Source: Ruminococcus sp. (GTDB lineage Bacteria; Bacillota; Clostridia; Oscillospirales; Acutalibacteraceae). Taken from it: a stretch of 64,000 nt of DNA. Position numbers and translations under genes: made by a program. Position 1 is the stretch's first letter; each line of letters starts with the position of its first letter. The stretch is taken from NCBI GenBank assembly GCA_022768065.1, contig JALELS010000019.1:37709-101708 (forward strand). The letters run 5' to 3'. The notes beneath the pieces are model-generated. The model was not told the DNA's origin and ran no database searches. It worked only from the letters and a program-made list of their open reading frames with translations. Below, piece after piece: positions 7,874 to 16,194 of this stretch.

Positions 7874-8743
7874 ATGATTGTAAAAGCAGCCGCAAAAATA
7901 AACCTTATGCTTGACGTTGTCGGAAAGCTTCCGAACGGCTACCACAGCTTATTTATGATAATGCAGTCGGTAAGCTGTTATGATACCGTGCGTGTTGACA
8001 GAACAGGCAAAAACGGCATTAAGATAATTTCCACCGATGAACGTGTGCCGAAGGACGAAAAAAACATCGCATATAAAGCTGCCGAGGCATTTTTTGAGTA
8101 TTCGGGCATTGCGGACCGCGGCATAGAGATTGAAATCGACAAAAAAATCCCTATGGCGGCAGGTTTAGCCGGAGGAAGCGCAGACGGTGCAGGTGTGCTG
8201 TATATATTAAACAAGCTGTATAAAACCGGCTTTGATGATTTTACGCTTTGCTTAATAGGTGAAAAAGTCGGAGCGGACGTACCGTTTTCTCTGACGGGCG
8301 GAACAAGCCTTTGCGTAGATACGGGCGGTGTTATAGCTCCGCTTCCGGCACTTTCCGATTGCTTTATCGTTTTGTGTAAACCCGATATGGGCGTTTCAAC
8401 GGTCGGCGCGTATAAGCAGATAGACGAGGCACAGCGTATTCGTCATGCAGACCGTACCGCTATGCTGTATGCGATGAAAAGCAGTGATACCGCGCTTATG
8501 TACGAAAAGATGAACAATGTTTTCGAGCAGGTAATTGAGGTTCCGAAACGTCCGTATATCAAACAGACCATGAAGCGCTGCGGAGCAAAAGCGGCGCTTA
8601 TGAGCGGAAGCGGACCTACGGTATTCGGCATATTTGCGTCGGAAGACGAGGCAAAGCTTTGCTTTAATAAGCTTAAAATGAACTTTAACGAAACCTATCT
8701 CACGGTACCTGTAAAAAAGGGGATAGAGGAAGTTATAAAATGA
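7874..8743 (+). CDS. ispE: 4-diphosphocytidyl-2-C-methyl-D-erythritol kinase
   Basis: This 289-residue GHMP kinase phosphorylates CDP-methylerythritol in the MEP isoprenoid pathway. It begins with KAAAKINLMLDVVGK and the NGYH substrate motif, has the ATP-binding loop PMAAGLAGGSADGA (93-106) and the C-terminal glycine motif LMSGSGPTVFGIF. The loop is a variant of the common GLGGGSSDAA. dxs and ispA, other isoprenoid genes, lie at 30.6-33.4 kb. The ispE stop overlaps the ATG of a tiny membrane ORF (ATGA), and an IscR-like regulator follows. Confidence 0.95.
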   Translation: MIVKAAAKINLMLDVVGKLPNGYHSLFMIMQSVSCYDTVRVDRTGKNGIKIISTDERVPKDEKNIAYKAAEAFFEYSGIADRGIEIEIDKKIPMAAGLAGGSADGAGVLYILNKLYKTGFDDFTLCLIGEKVGADVPFSLTGGTSLCVDTGGVIAPLPALSDCFIVLCKPDMGVSTVGAYKQIDEAQRIRHADRTAMLYAMKSSDTALMYEKMNNVFEQVIEVPKRPYIKQTMKRCGAKAALMSGSGPTVFGIFASEDEAKLCFNKLKMNFNETYLTVPVKKGIEEVIK

Positions 8744-8850
8744 AAAACAAATACTCTGCGGCTCTGACCGCGGCGGCGTTTCTGATAGCGGCGGCTTTGA
8801 TATTGTCGCTTGTGCTGAAAGACAACAGTGTAATATTTTACGGTGGCTGA
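8740..8850 (+). CDS. Small single-pass membrane protein (36 aa), unknown
   Basis: A 36-codon frame begins at an ATG overlapping the ispE stop codon (ATGA) and ends 4 bp before the start of the Rrf2 gene. The predicted peptide begins MKNKYSAALTAAAFLIAAAL, forms one hydrophobic helix (about 7-26) and ends with a short polar tail (KDNSVIFYGG). The four-base overlap and upstream GAGGAAG inside ispE support translation by coupling. I know no family for it. It could be a real small protein or only a frame that couples translation to the regulator gene. Confidence 0.5.
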   Translation: MKNKYSAALTAAAFLIAAALILSLVLKDNSVIFYGG

Positions 8851-8854
8851 TAAA

Positions 8855-9298
8855 ATGAAGATTTCTACCAAAGGCAGATATGCACTTCGTATGATGACGG
8901 ATATAGCCCTTCATTCAGGCGGCGAATGTGTGTCGCTTAAAGATGTTTCGGCAAGGCAAAAAATATCCGTCAAATATTTGGAGCAGATAGTTATGCAGCT
9001 TACAAAGGCGGGGCTTTTAAAAAGCGTCCGCGGCCCTCAGGGCGGATATAAGCTGACAAGACGAGCGGAAGATTATACGGTAGGGGAGATACTCGGTGTT
9101 ACCGAAGGCAGTCTCGCGCCCGTACCGTGTATAGAAATGGGAAGCTCCGCTTGTGAACTGTACGATACCTGCCCGACTTCGGGATTTTGGAAAAGGGTGT
9201 ACGACGCCGTTATGAATGTAGTGGACAATACCACTCTTTATGACCTCGCCGAAGAATATAAACAAAAAACAGAAAACGGCAATGATTACTGCATATAA
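8855..9298 (+). CDS. Rrf2/IscR-family transcriptional regulator
   Basis: The 147-residue protein is an Rrf2-family winged-helix regulator (MKISTKGRYALRMMTDIALH, then KYLEQIVMQLTKAGLLKSVRG and GGYKLTR). Cys92, Cys100 and Cys106 match the three-Cys spacing class that holds an Fe-S cluster in IscR. The frame extends to a GTG at 8843 with no ribosome site; GGTGG before the ATG at 8855 is preferred. It follows ispE and a small ORF and ends in a terminator shared with trpS. A second Rrf2 protein with the same Cys positions controls the suf operon at 43.2 kb, so this one may sense Fe-S or redox state for other genes. Confidence 0.88.
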   Translation: MKISTKGRYALRMMTDIALHSGGECVSLKDVSARQKISVKYLEQIVMQLTKAGLLKSVRGPQGGYKLTRRAEDYTVGEILGVTEGSLAPVPCIEMGSSACELYDTCPTSGFWKRVYDAVMNVVDNTTLYDLAEEYKQKTENGNDYCI

Positions 9299-9318
9299 TC
9301 ATTGCCGTTAATTTTATA
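9275..9318. terminator. Bidirectional terminator between rrf2 and trpS
   Basis: A perfect 13-bp stem (9275-9287 and 9297-9309, loop of 9) overlaps the end of the regulator gene. On the minus strand it is followed by TTCTGTTTTTTGTTT, serving trpS; on the plus strand by AATTTTATAT. Confidence 0.85.
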
Positions 9319-9335
9319 TATTGCCTGCTGTGACG

Positions 9336-10343
9336 TTATATCTGTAAGAAGCCTACCTTTTTCATCGCTTTTCTGAGAGTGCGCTCCGCAGTGTAAGAAG
9401 CCTTTTCCGCTCCCTCTTTCATACATTCCGTAAGATACGCCTTGTCGCTTATAAGGCGGTTGTATTCTTCTCTGAGCGGACGAAGCTCGTCGCACACGGC
9501 TTCACCGACTGCGGTTTTAAAGTCGCCGTAACCCTTGCCGTCAAATTCCTTTTCGATTTCTTCGTCTGTTTTGCCGGTACAGCACGAGTAAATACCCATA
9601 AGGTTGTTTACGCCGTCTTTTCCGTCTTTTCTGTAAACTCGCGCCTCGCTGTCGGTGACGGCGCTTTTTATTTTTTTCATAATGGTGTTGTCGTCGTCAA
9701 GAACGGAAATATACGCCTTGGGATTTGTGTCGGATTTGCTCATCTTTTTGGTGGGCTCCTGAAGCGACATTATTTTGGCGCCGCTTTTTCCTATAAACGG
9801 TTCGGGAAGCTTAAACGTGTTTCCGTAAAGGCCGTTAAATCTGTCGGCAATGTTTCTTGTTATCTCAAGATGCTGTTTTTGGTCAATGCCTATCGGAACG
9901 AAGTCGGTTTGATATAAAAGAATATCCGACGCCATAAGCACGGGATATGCAAAAAGTCCCACATTTACATTGTCGGGGTGCTTTTCACTCTTGTCCTTAA
10001 ACTGCGTCATTCTTGAAGCTTCGCCGAATTGGGTGTAGCAATCAAGTATCCAAGCGAGCTGTGCATGAGCGGGGACATGGCTCTGAACAAATACCGTGTT
10101 TTTGTGGGGGTCAAGACCGAGAGCCAACAAAAGAGCATACATTTCGGTGGTTCTTCTGCGAAGATCCGCAGGATTCGGTCTTACCGTTATCGAGTGCAGG
10201 TCGGCAACGCCGAAAAAGCAGTCGTAGCCGTCGGACATATTTTTCCAGTTCTTCAAAGCACCGAGATAGTTGCCGAGAGTCGGTGTGCCCGTCGGCTGTA
10301 TTAAGCTGAGTACGGTTTGTTTCTTTTCCTGATTGTTTTCCAT
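9336..10343 (-). CDS. trpS: Tryptophan--tRNA ligase
   Basis: This 335-residue class I synthetase charges tRNA-Trp. It has the HIGH-equivalent PTGTPTLGNYLGALKNW near the N-terminus and KKMSKSDTNPKAYI as the KMSKS loop. Length is normal for bacterial TrpRS. It has its own promoter and a short leader with a hairpin, but I see no T-box sequence, unlike tyrS in this window. It ends in a terminator shared with the convergent regulator gene. Confidence 0.96.
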   Translation of the reverse strand: MENNQEKKQTVLSLIQPTGTPTLGNYLGALKNWKNMSDGYDCFFGVADLHSITVRPNPADLRRRTTEMYALLLALGLDPHKNTVFVQSHVPAHAQLAWILDCYTQFGEASRMTQFKDKSEKHPDNVNVGLFAYPVLMASDILLYQTDFVPIGIDQKQHLEITRNIADRFNGLYGNTFKLPEPFIGKSGAKIMSLQEPTKKMSKSDTNPKAYISVLDDDNTIMKKIKSAVTDSEARVYRKDGKDGVNNLMGIYSCCTGKTDEEIEKEFDGKGYGDFKTAVGEAVCDELRPLREEYNRLISDKAYLTECMKEGAEKASYTAERTLRKAMKKVGFLQI

Positions 10344-10376
10344 TTTTATTACTCCGTTACTGTTTTATACAATTAT

Positions 10377-10400
10377 ACCGTAAAACGAATGCTTTACGGT
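10377..10400 (-). other. Leader hairpin of trpS
   Basis: An 8-bp stem (ACCGTAAA / TTTACGGT, loop of 8) lies in the short trpS leader between the promoter and the start codon. There is no T-run directly after it, so it is not an obvious terminator. Confidence 0.45.
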
Positions 10401-10412
10401 GAGACTGTTTAT

Positions 10413-10441
10413 AGTTTAAATTGAAATTCGTCTTTTGTCAA
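10413..10441 (-). promoter_or_regulatory. SigA promoter of trpS
   Basis: On the minus strand TTGACA (10436-10441) and TAAACT (10413-10418) are 17 bp apart, about 70 bp upstream of the ATG. Confidence 0.75.
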
Positions 10442-10520
10442 TGCAAATACCGAGTCTTATGCGATATTTCCGCCGATAAAGTGCTTTTTCGGCGTGCCTT
10501 TTGCATTATTGATACCTCGT

Positions 10521-10556
10521 ATATAAAAACTGCCGCCGAAGCTTCGTTTCGACGGC
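10521..10556 (-). terminator. Terminator of the CarD-like gene
   Basis: A 9-bp stem with one mismatch (10532-10540 with 10548-10556) begins 7 bp after the stop codon. On the minus strand it is followed by AGTTTTTATA; the plus strand also has a T-run. Confidence 0.75.
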
Positions 10557-10562
10557 GTATTT

Positions 10563-11093
10563 TTATTGTAATTTGCTTATTTCGTCCATTATGTAGTCGA
10601 GAACCTTTCCGGGTTCAATGCCGAGCACAACGGCAAATTCTTCATATATCAGAGCTTCCGCTTCCTTTAAAAATGCCTCGTCGGATTGGTGAAGCCGCTT
10701 TCCTTTTTCTTCGCGTTCGGTTTTGTGCAGACGAATTGCTTTTATTACCTTGATTATTCTGTGTCTGTCTCCCGATGACAGAGCATCTTTAAACGCGTCT
10801 TTTCTCTCGGCGTCGTTTTCAATCCATTCCGATGTGTCCTCGGCGGCATTTTTAATAAGCTCGTCTATTTCGGATTTTTCTATAACGCAGTGCATTTTTC
10901 CCGTAAGCTCTTTATTGTCCGACGGAACAAAAATCTTTGAATTTTTTCTGTAAACCGGATTTAAGATAAAGTACACGGTGTTTTTGCCGCCGACGCGCAT
11001 TTTTTCGGATCCCGTTATGCGGCATATACCCTGAGTTCCGTAGATTACAACGTCGCCCTCTTTAAATGTCATATTTTCTTTTACTTCTTCCAC
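10563..11093 (-). CDS. CarD/CdnL-family transcriptional regulator
   Basis: The 176-residue protein has an N-terminal CarD/TRCF-RID domain (FKEGDVVIYGTQGICRI, then YFILNPVYRKNSKIFVPSDN), which binds the RNA polymerase beta subunit, and a helical C-terminal half (RHRIIKVIKAIRLHKTERE, LIYEEFAVVLGIEPGKVLDYI). It is expected to adjust initiation at stable RNA or other promoters. A GTG at 11093 is chosen because GGAGG stands 9 nt before it; this makes the gene overlap the upstream Cys-rich gene by 13 bp, implying coupled translation. An internal ATG at 11072 has a weaker site. It is shorter than TRCF and has no helicase part. Confidence 0.88.
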   Translation of the reverse strand: MEEVKENMTFKEGDVVIYGTQGICRITGSEKMRVGGKNTVYFILNPVYRKNSKIFVPSDNKELTGKMHCVIEKSEIDELIKNAAEDTSEWIENDAERKDAFKDALSSGDRHRIIKVIKAIRLHKTEREEKGKRLHQSDEAFLKEAEALIYEEFAVVLGIEPGKVLDYIMDEISKLQ

Positions 11094-11341
11094 GGCTTTT
11101 TTCCTCCGTAATACTTTTTCGCAATTTCGCTTTGCTTTGCCGCGTCTATGGTGTTAAGGCGTTTTGACCAAGCGTTTTCCGAAGCAAGCTTTTCCTCCGG
11201 CGTTTCGTAAAAAGAGCATTTCTCGCCGAGACATTTCTTTACGCTTAAAACAGAGCACCCGTTTCTCCCCGTGAAATGTATGCAGCAAAATGTGTCGTTG
11301 TCATTTCCGGTTGCGTCTGAAATTTTTTTCTCGTCTGACAT
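11081..11341 (-). CDS. Small Cys-rich protein of unknown function
   Basis: This 86-residue protein has a cluster of five Cys and one His (FCCIHFTGRNGCSVL, then KKCLGEKCSFYET) that looks like a metal-binding site, followed by a charged helical tail ending KYYGGKKPWKK. I recall similar short proteins in clostridia but no function. It overlaps the CarD-like gene by 13 bp and should share its promoter. A role in binding zinc or iron for a regulator is only inference. The ATG is preceded by AAGAAGTGATATT, a modest ribosome site. Confidence 0.75.
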   Translation of the reverse strand: MSDEKKISDATGNDNDTFCCIHFTGRNGCSVLSVKKCLGEKCSFYETPEEKLASENAWSKRLNTIDAAKQSEIAKKYYGGKKPWKK

Positions 11342-11370
11342 AATATCACTTCTTTTATACTTTATATCAT

Positions 11371-11379
11371 ATTATAACA
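11371..11379 (-). promoter_or_regulatory. Extended -10 promoter of the Cys-rich/CarD operon
   Basis: On the minus strand TGTTATAAT (TG-n-TATAAT) lies about 30 bp before the ATG. The -35 region is weak (TAACAA at 17 bp). Confidence 0.5.
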
Positions 11380-11524
11380 TCTTTTTCGACTTTTTGTTAT
11401 TGACATAATAGATAAATTTATATCATTTGTCGCTTTATATAAAATAGCCAAATTGCCGTAAAATTCGGTCTGTATAAAGGCATAGGGCAATATATATGTA
11501 TTACCCAATAAATACGGAGCGGAT

Positions 11525-12286
11525 GTGTGCGCCATGATAATAAAATTTAAAAAACCGGCGGCGATTTTTTTCGGAGTAATTCTGATAATCTTCGGATTGT
11601 TGTTTTTGTTTTATGCCGTTTTCGGAATGAGCGGCGACGAAGAGATAAGAGCGAAAAAGACCTCTGCGCAGTACGATTCGTCCGTGGATCCCGAAAAACC
11701 TATGGTTGCGCTGACATATGACGACGGACCCTATACCCCCGTTACGGGCAGAATTCTCGAAAGTCTCAAAGCGTCGGGCGGCAGAGCGACTTTTTTTGTG
11801 GTCGGCAGCAGAATAGAGGGCCGCGAAGAGGTAACAAAGAAAATAGCGGAGTACGGCTGCGAAATAGGAAACCACACTTACGGACATGTCGTGCTTACAA
11901 AAACAAGCAAAGAAAACGCTTTGCGTGAGCTTACAAAAAATGATGAGGTCATTTTTAATACCGTCGGAATAAAACCGAGCGTTGTAAGACCCCCGTGCGG
12001 CTGTTATAATGATTTTATAAGGCAAAATGCGGGAAGGCCCCTCGTCCTGTGGACAATAGACACAAGAGACTGGAGCCATCAAAATAAAGACCGCACGGTA
12101 AATACGGTGCTTTCGAGCGTCAAGGACGGAGACATTATTTTGATGCACGATTTATTTGTCCCTACGGCTGAAGCGTCGGAAATACTGATTCCCGAGCTTG
12201 TAAATCGCGGATTTCAGCTTGTTACCGTGAGCGAGCTTATCTATTACCGCGGTGAAATAAACGGGATAGTTTTAAATAACGGTTGA
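11525..12286 (+). CDS. Membrane-anchored polysaccharide deacetylase (NodB domain)
   Basis: The 253-residue protein has one N-terminal membrane segment (about 12-33) and an external carbohydrate esterase 4 domain. All catalytic motifs are present: TYDDGP, the metal ligands in NHTYGH, RPPCGCYN, DTRDW and ILMHD. It should remove acetyl groups from peptidoglycan or another surface glycan, as PgdA-type enzymes do for lysozyme resistance. GGAG stands 5 nt before a GTG at 11525; an ATG at 11534 is the alternative. The following ABC operon has its own promoter overlapping this stop codon. Confidence 0.88.
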   Translation: MCAMIIKFKKPAAIFFGVILIIFGLLFLFYAVFGMSGDEEIRAKKTSAQYDSSVDPEKPMVALTYDDGPYTPVTGRILESLKASGGRATFFVVGSRIEGREEVTKKIAEYGCEIGNHTYGHVVLTKTSKENALRELTKNDEVIFNTVGIKPSVVRPPCGCYNDFIRQNAGRPLVLWTIDTRDWSHQNKDRTVNTVLSSVKDGDIILMHDLFVPTAEASEILIPELVNRGFQLVTVSELIYYRGEINGIVLNNG

Positions 12287-12311
12287 CAAATCGAGTTTAA
12301 TAAGTTATCAT
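12283..12311 (+). promoter_or_regulatory. SigA promoter of the amino-acid ABC operon
   Basis: TTGACA (12283-12288, overlapping the deacetylase stop) and TATCAT (12306-12311) are 17 bp apart, 45 bp before the first ATG. Confidence 0.8.
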
Positions 12312-12355
12312 ATTAGCATATTAACACTTTACTACGGTAAAACACGGAGGACGTT

Positions 12356-13171
12356 ATGAAAAAGTTTTTAAGCATTTTGCTTGCAGCAGCCTTGATTGTA
12401 TGCACATTTGCCGCTTGCGGCAATAAAAAATCCGATACTTCTTCGGACCTTGCATATGTTAAAGATAAAGGAACGCTTGTTATCGGTATTACTCTTTTTG
12501 CGCCGATGGATTATTATGAAGAGGGCAATACCACAGACCTCAAAGGTTTCGAGGCTGATTTTGCAAGAGCCGTTTGCGAAAAGCTCGGCGTTACGCCTAC
12601 ATTCCAGGTAATAAGCTGGGAGGCAAAAGAGAGCGAGCTCAATTCAAAAAATGTTGACTGCCTTTGGAACGGTCTTACAATAACCGACGCGAGAAAAAAT
12701 ACAATGTCTATCTCAACTCCCTATATGGCAAATAAGCAGGTTCTCATAACCAAGAGCGAAAATGCCGATAAATATTCTTCGGCAGGTTCGTTAAAGGGTG
12801 CAACGGTAGTTGCCGAAAAAGAATCCGCAGGTGAAGAGGTTGCAACAAGCGACGCATTCTTTGATGGCGCAAACTACACGGCGGTTGACTCAATGGCAAA
12901 GGCAATAATGGAGGTTTCCTCCGGCACGGCAGATGCCGCCGTTATCGACTATGTTACGGGCATCGGCTCAATAGGCGAGGGCACAAACTATACAAATATT
13001 GTTATGGTGAACGGCGCCGACTTTGCCGATGAAGAATACGGTATCGCTTTCAGAAAAGACAGCGATATAACTCCCGAAGTCAACAAAGCAATCGACGAGC
13101 TTGCAAAGGACGGTACTCTCAGAACCATCGCCGATAAATATAAACTCGGCGGTCAGCTCCTTGTAGGCTGA
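12356..13171 (+). CDS. Amino-acid ABC transporter substrate-binding lipoprotein
   Basis: The 271-residue protein starts with a lipoprotein signal (MKKFLSILLAAALIVCTFAAC, lipobox FAAC with Cys21) and continues as a type II periplasmic-binding fold of the polar amino-acid family (LVIGITLFAPMDYYEEG, LKGFEADFARAVCEKLG, WNGLTITDARK, then YGIAFRKDSD). It would capture an amino acid outside the membrane for the permease and ATPase encoded next. Substrate (cystine, glutamine, histidine or other) cannot be read from sequence. GGAGG stands 5 nt before the ATG. A hairpin follows the gene. Confidence 0.93.
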   Translation: MKKFLSILLAAALIVCTFAACGNKKSDTSSDLAYVKDKGTLVIGITLFAPMDYYEEGNTTDLKGFEADFARAVCEKLGVTPTFQVISWEAKESELNSKNVDCLWNGLTITDARKNTMSISTPYMANKQVLITKSENADKYSSAGSLKGATVVAEKESAGEEVATSDAFFDGANYTAVDSMAKAIMEVSSGTADAAVIDYVTGIGSIGEGTNYTNIVMVNGADFADEEYGIAFRKDSDITPEVNKAIDELAKDGTLRTIADKYKLGGQLLVG

Positions 13172-13193
13172 AAAACTAAGAAATAACTTTTTG

Positions 13194-13222
13194 AGGCGGC
13201 GGCGCTTCTGCGCTTGCCGTCT
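13194..13222 (+). other. Intercistronic hairpin after the binding-protein gene
   Basis: A GC-rich 12-bp stem with one bulge and two G-T pairs (13194-13205 with 13210-13222) lies between the binding-protein and permease genes. Such stems commonly protect or limit the mRNA so that the binding protein is made in excess. Confidence 0.65.
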
Positions 13223-13245
13223 AAAAGTTTGTTTAAGGTGAAATT

Positions 13246-13893
13246 ATGGACTCTTTTGTGAATATATCGGTAGAACTTTTAAAGGGGTTCTGCGAGAATT
13301 TAAAGCTGTTTTCGTTGACGCTTTTATTTTCTGTTCCCGCAGGACTTCTTGTTATGTTTTGCTCTATATCAAAATTCAAGCCGCTGAAGTGGCTTTCAAA
13401 GACCTTTGTATGGATAATCCGCGGCACACCGCTTATGCTCCAGCTTTTTGTTGTGCTGTATGTTCCGGGTCTTTTGTTTAACACACCTATAAAAGTGCGT
13501 TTTACGGCGGCGCTCATAGCATTTGTAATAAATTACGCCTGCTATTTTTCCGAGATTTACCGCGGCGGCATAGAGAGCATTTCAAAAGGTCAGTATGAGG
13601 CGGGACATGTTCTCGGTATGACAAAGCCGCAGATATTTTTCAAGGTAATACTCTTGCAGGTGGTAAAGAGAATAGTACCGCCGATGAGCAATGAAATAAT
13701 AACTCTTGTTAAAGATACGTCTTTGGCGAGGGTAATAGCCGTTGCGGAAATAATAATGGCTGCCGACAGATTTTCGGCACGCGGAATCATTTGGCCGCTG
13801 TTCTATACAGGCGCGTTTTTCCTGATATTCAACGGCTTGCTGACCGTTATCTTTAATAAGATTGAAAAGAAACTCGATTATTTCAGAGGTTAA
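13246..13893 (+). CDS. Amino-acid ABC transporter permease
   Basis: The 215-residue membrane protein belongs to the HisM/GlnP permease family. It has about five membrane segments, the family block FVWIIRGTPLMLQLFVVLY, and the EAA loop that contacts the ATPase (GQYEAGHVLGMTKPQIFFKV). AAGGTG precedes the ATG. It lies between the binding protein and the ATP-binding gene (3-bp gap) in one operon. A single permease gene suggests a homodimer. Confidence 0.93.
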   Translation: MDSFVNISVELLKGFCENLKLFSLTLLFSVPAGLLVMFCSISKFKPLKWLSKTFVWIIRGTPLMLQLFVVLYVPGLLFNTPIKVRFTAALIAFVINYACYFSEIYRGGIESISKGQYEAGHVLGMTKPQIFFKVILLQVVKRIVPPMSNEIITLVKDTSLARVIAVAEIIMAADRFSARGIIWPLFYTGAFFLIFNGLLTVIFNKIEKKLDYFRG

Positions 13894-13896
13894 TTT

Positions 13897-14694
<798 letters not shown>

Positions 14695-14741
14695 TCCCGT
14701 AAACTTACCGCCTCCGCAAAGAAACGGGGGCAGACGGATAT

Positions 14742-14780
14742 TATAAAAAAACCACTCGCTGTGCGGGTGGTTTCTTATTT
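14742..14780. terminator. Bidirectional terminator between the ABC operon and the aminotransferase
   Basis: An 11-bp stem with one wobble or mismatch (14749-14759 with 14763-14773) is followed by CTTATTT on the plus strand and by a run of seven T on the minus strand. Confidence 0.88.
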
Positions 14781-14810
14781 GCGGTGCCGGCCTTAAAACG
14801 GTCGGCGCTT

Positions 14811-16026
14811 TTATTTTTGTTTGTAATGTTTAAGGAAGTCTTCAAATTCCTCGCAGGCTTTATTAAGTTGCTTTACGGTGGGCAGGTACACTATTCTCAC
14901 ATGGTCGGGCGTGGGGTAGTTGAATGCGCTTCCCTGAACCAAAAGAATTTTTTTGCTTACAAGGAAATCATATACCATCTGCTCGTCGTTTTTGATGTTG
15001 TACTTTTTGCTGTCTATCTTCGGGAAGATGTAAAATGCCGCCTTGGGTTTCATTGCCGAAACGCCGTCAATGCTGTTTAAAGCGCTCCAAACGGCTTCAC
15101 GCTGTTCGTATATTCTGCCGCCGGGCAAAAGCAATTCGTCAACGCTCTGATAGCCGCCTAATGCAGTCTGTATAATTTCCTGAGCCGGAACGTTTGAGCA
15201 AAGGCGCATGGATGAGAGTAAATTCAGTCCGTCAATATAGTCTTTTATAGGCGCTTTGTTGCCGCTTATGCACATCCATCCGCAACGGAAACCCGCTATT
15301 CTGTGAGATTTTGAAAGACCGTTAAAGGTAATGCACGGAATATCCGGGGCGAGAGAAGCTATCGAAATGTGTTTTAACGAATCCATAACAAGTCTGTCGT
15401 ATATCTCGTCCGAAAAGATTATGAGCTGATGACTGCGCGCCACTTCCACTATTTCTTTAAGTATCTCTTCCGAATAGAGCGCACCTGTGGGATTGTTCGG
15501 GTTGATAATTACAATGCCCTTGGTTCTGTCAGTGATTTTTTTCTTGATGTCGTCAATGTCGGGGTTCCATTCGTTCTGCTCATCGCAGATATAGTGAACG
15601 GCATTTCCGCCGGCAAGCGTTACCGCGGCTGTCCACAGGGGGTAGTCGGGCGCCGGAACGAGTATTTCGTCGCCGCTGTCAAGAAGACCCTGCATGGACA
15701 TTGTTATAAGCTCGCTGACGCCGTTTCCGGTATATATCGTTAATTCCGACATTGGGCAAATTTTTGAGCTGCGAATACTGCATTATCGACTTTCTTGCCG
15801 AAAAAATACCCTTTGAGTCCGAATAACCCTCTGCGCTGCGCAGGTTATATATCATATCATGTATTATTTCGTCCGGAGCGGAAAAATTAAAAGGTGCCGG
15901 GTTGCCGATGTTAAGCTTCAGTATTTTGGTGCCGGCGCTTTCCATTTCGCTTGCTTTTTCAAGGACCGGTCCGCGTATATCGTAGCAAACGTGGTCGAGC
16001 TTGTGTGATTTGTTAAATTTTCTCAT
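14811..16026 (-). pseudogene. Class I/II aminotransferase (AspC/AlaA-like) interrupted by a frameshift
   Basis: Two overlapping frames together give one full-length fold-type I aminotransferase of about 400 residues. The N-terminal part (start ATG 16026) runs through ILKLNIGNPAPFNF, GYSDSKGIFSARKSIMQY and NVGINDIY; the C-terminal part resumes with IYTGNGVSELITMSMQ and holds APDYPLW, INPNNPTGALY, DEIYDRL and the PLP lysine in NGLSKSHRIAG. The break falls in TATATAT at 15731-15737, where loss of one TA unit explains the shift. It could be true decay, slippage-driven on/off switching, or an assembly error. The intact enzyme would transfer amino groups between alanine or aspartate and 2-oxoglutarate. 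Confidence 0.85.
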
Positions 16027-16137
16027 TTTATCTACTGCTTTCTTATGATTGTAACTTCTATTTTAGCACCGTTGTCAACCCGATTGCACAATCAATGAGA
16101 TTATGGACAAATATGTCTTTTCGGTATAAAATTTTTG

Positions 16138-16146
16138 TGCTATAAT
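16138..16146 (+). promoter_or_regulatory. Extended -10 promoter of nadE
   Basis: TGCTATAAT (TG-n-TATAAT) stands about 50 bp before the nadE start; the -35 region (TTTTCG at 17 bp) is weak. Confidence 0.6.
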
Positions 16147-16194
16147 ATGCTATATACACAAAGACATAACGATTTTGAAAAACGGAGACTCAAT

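Noticed and set aside
11400..11426. TTGACA with TATCAT as a plus-strand promoter for the deacetylase
   Set aside because: The spacing is only 15 bp and no hexamer at 16-18 bp fits, so I did not list it.
11501..12148. 215-codon frame on the minus strand opposite the polysaccharide deacetylase
   Set aside because: It is antisense to a gene with all NodB motifs, has no ribosome site and shows no family pattern.
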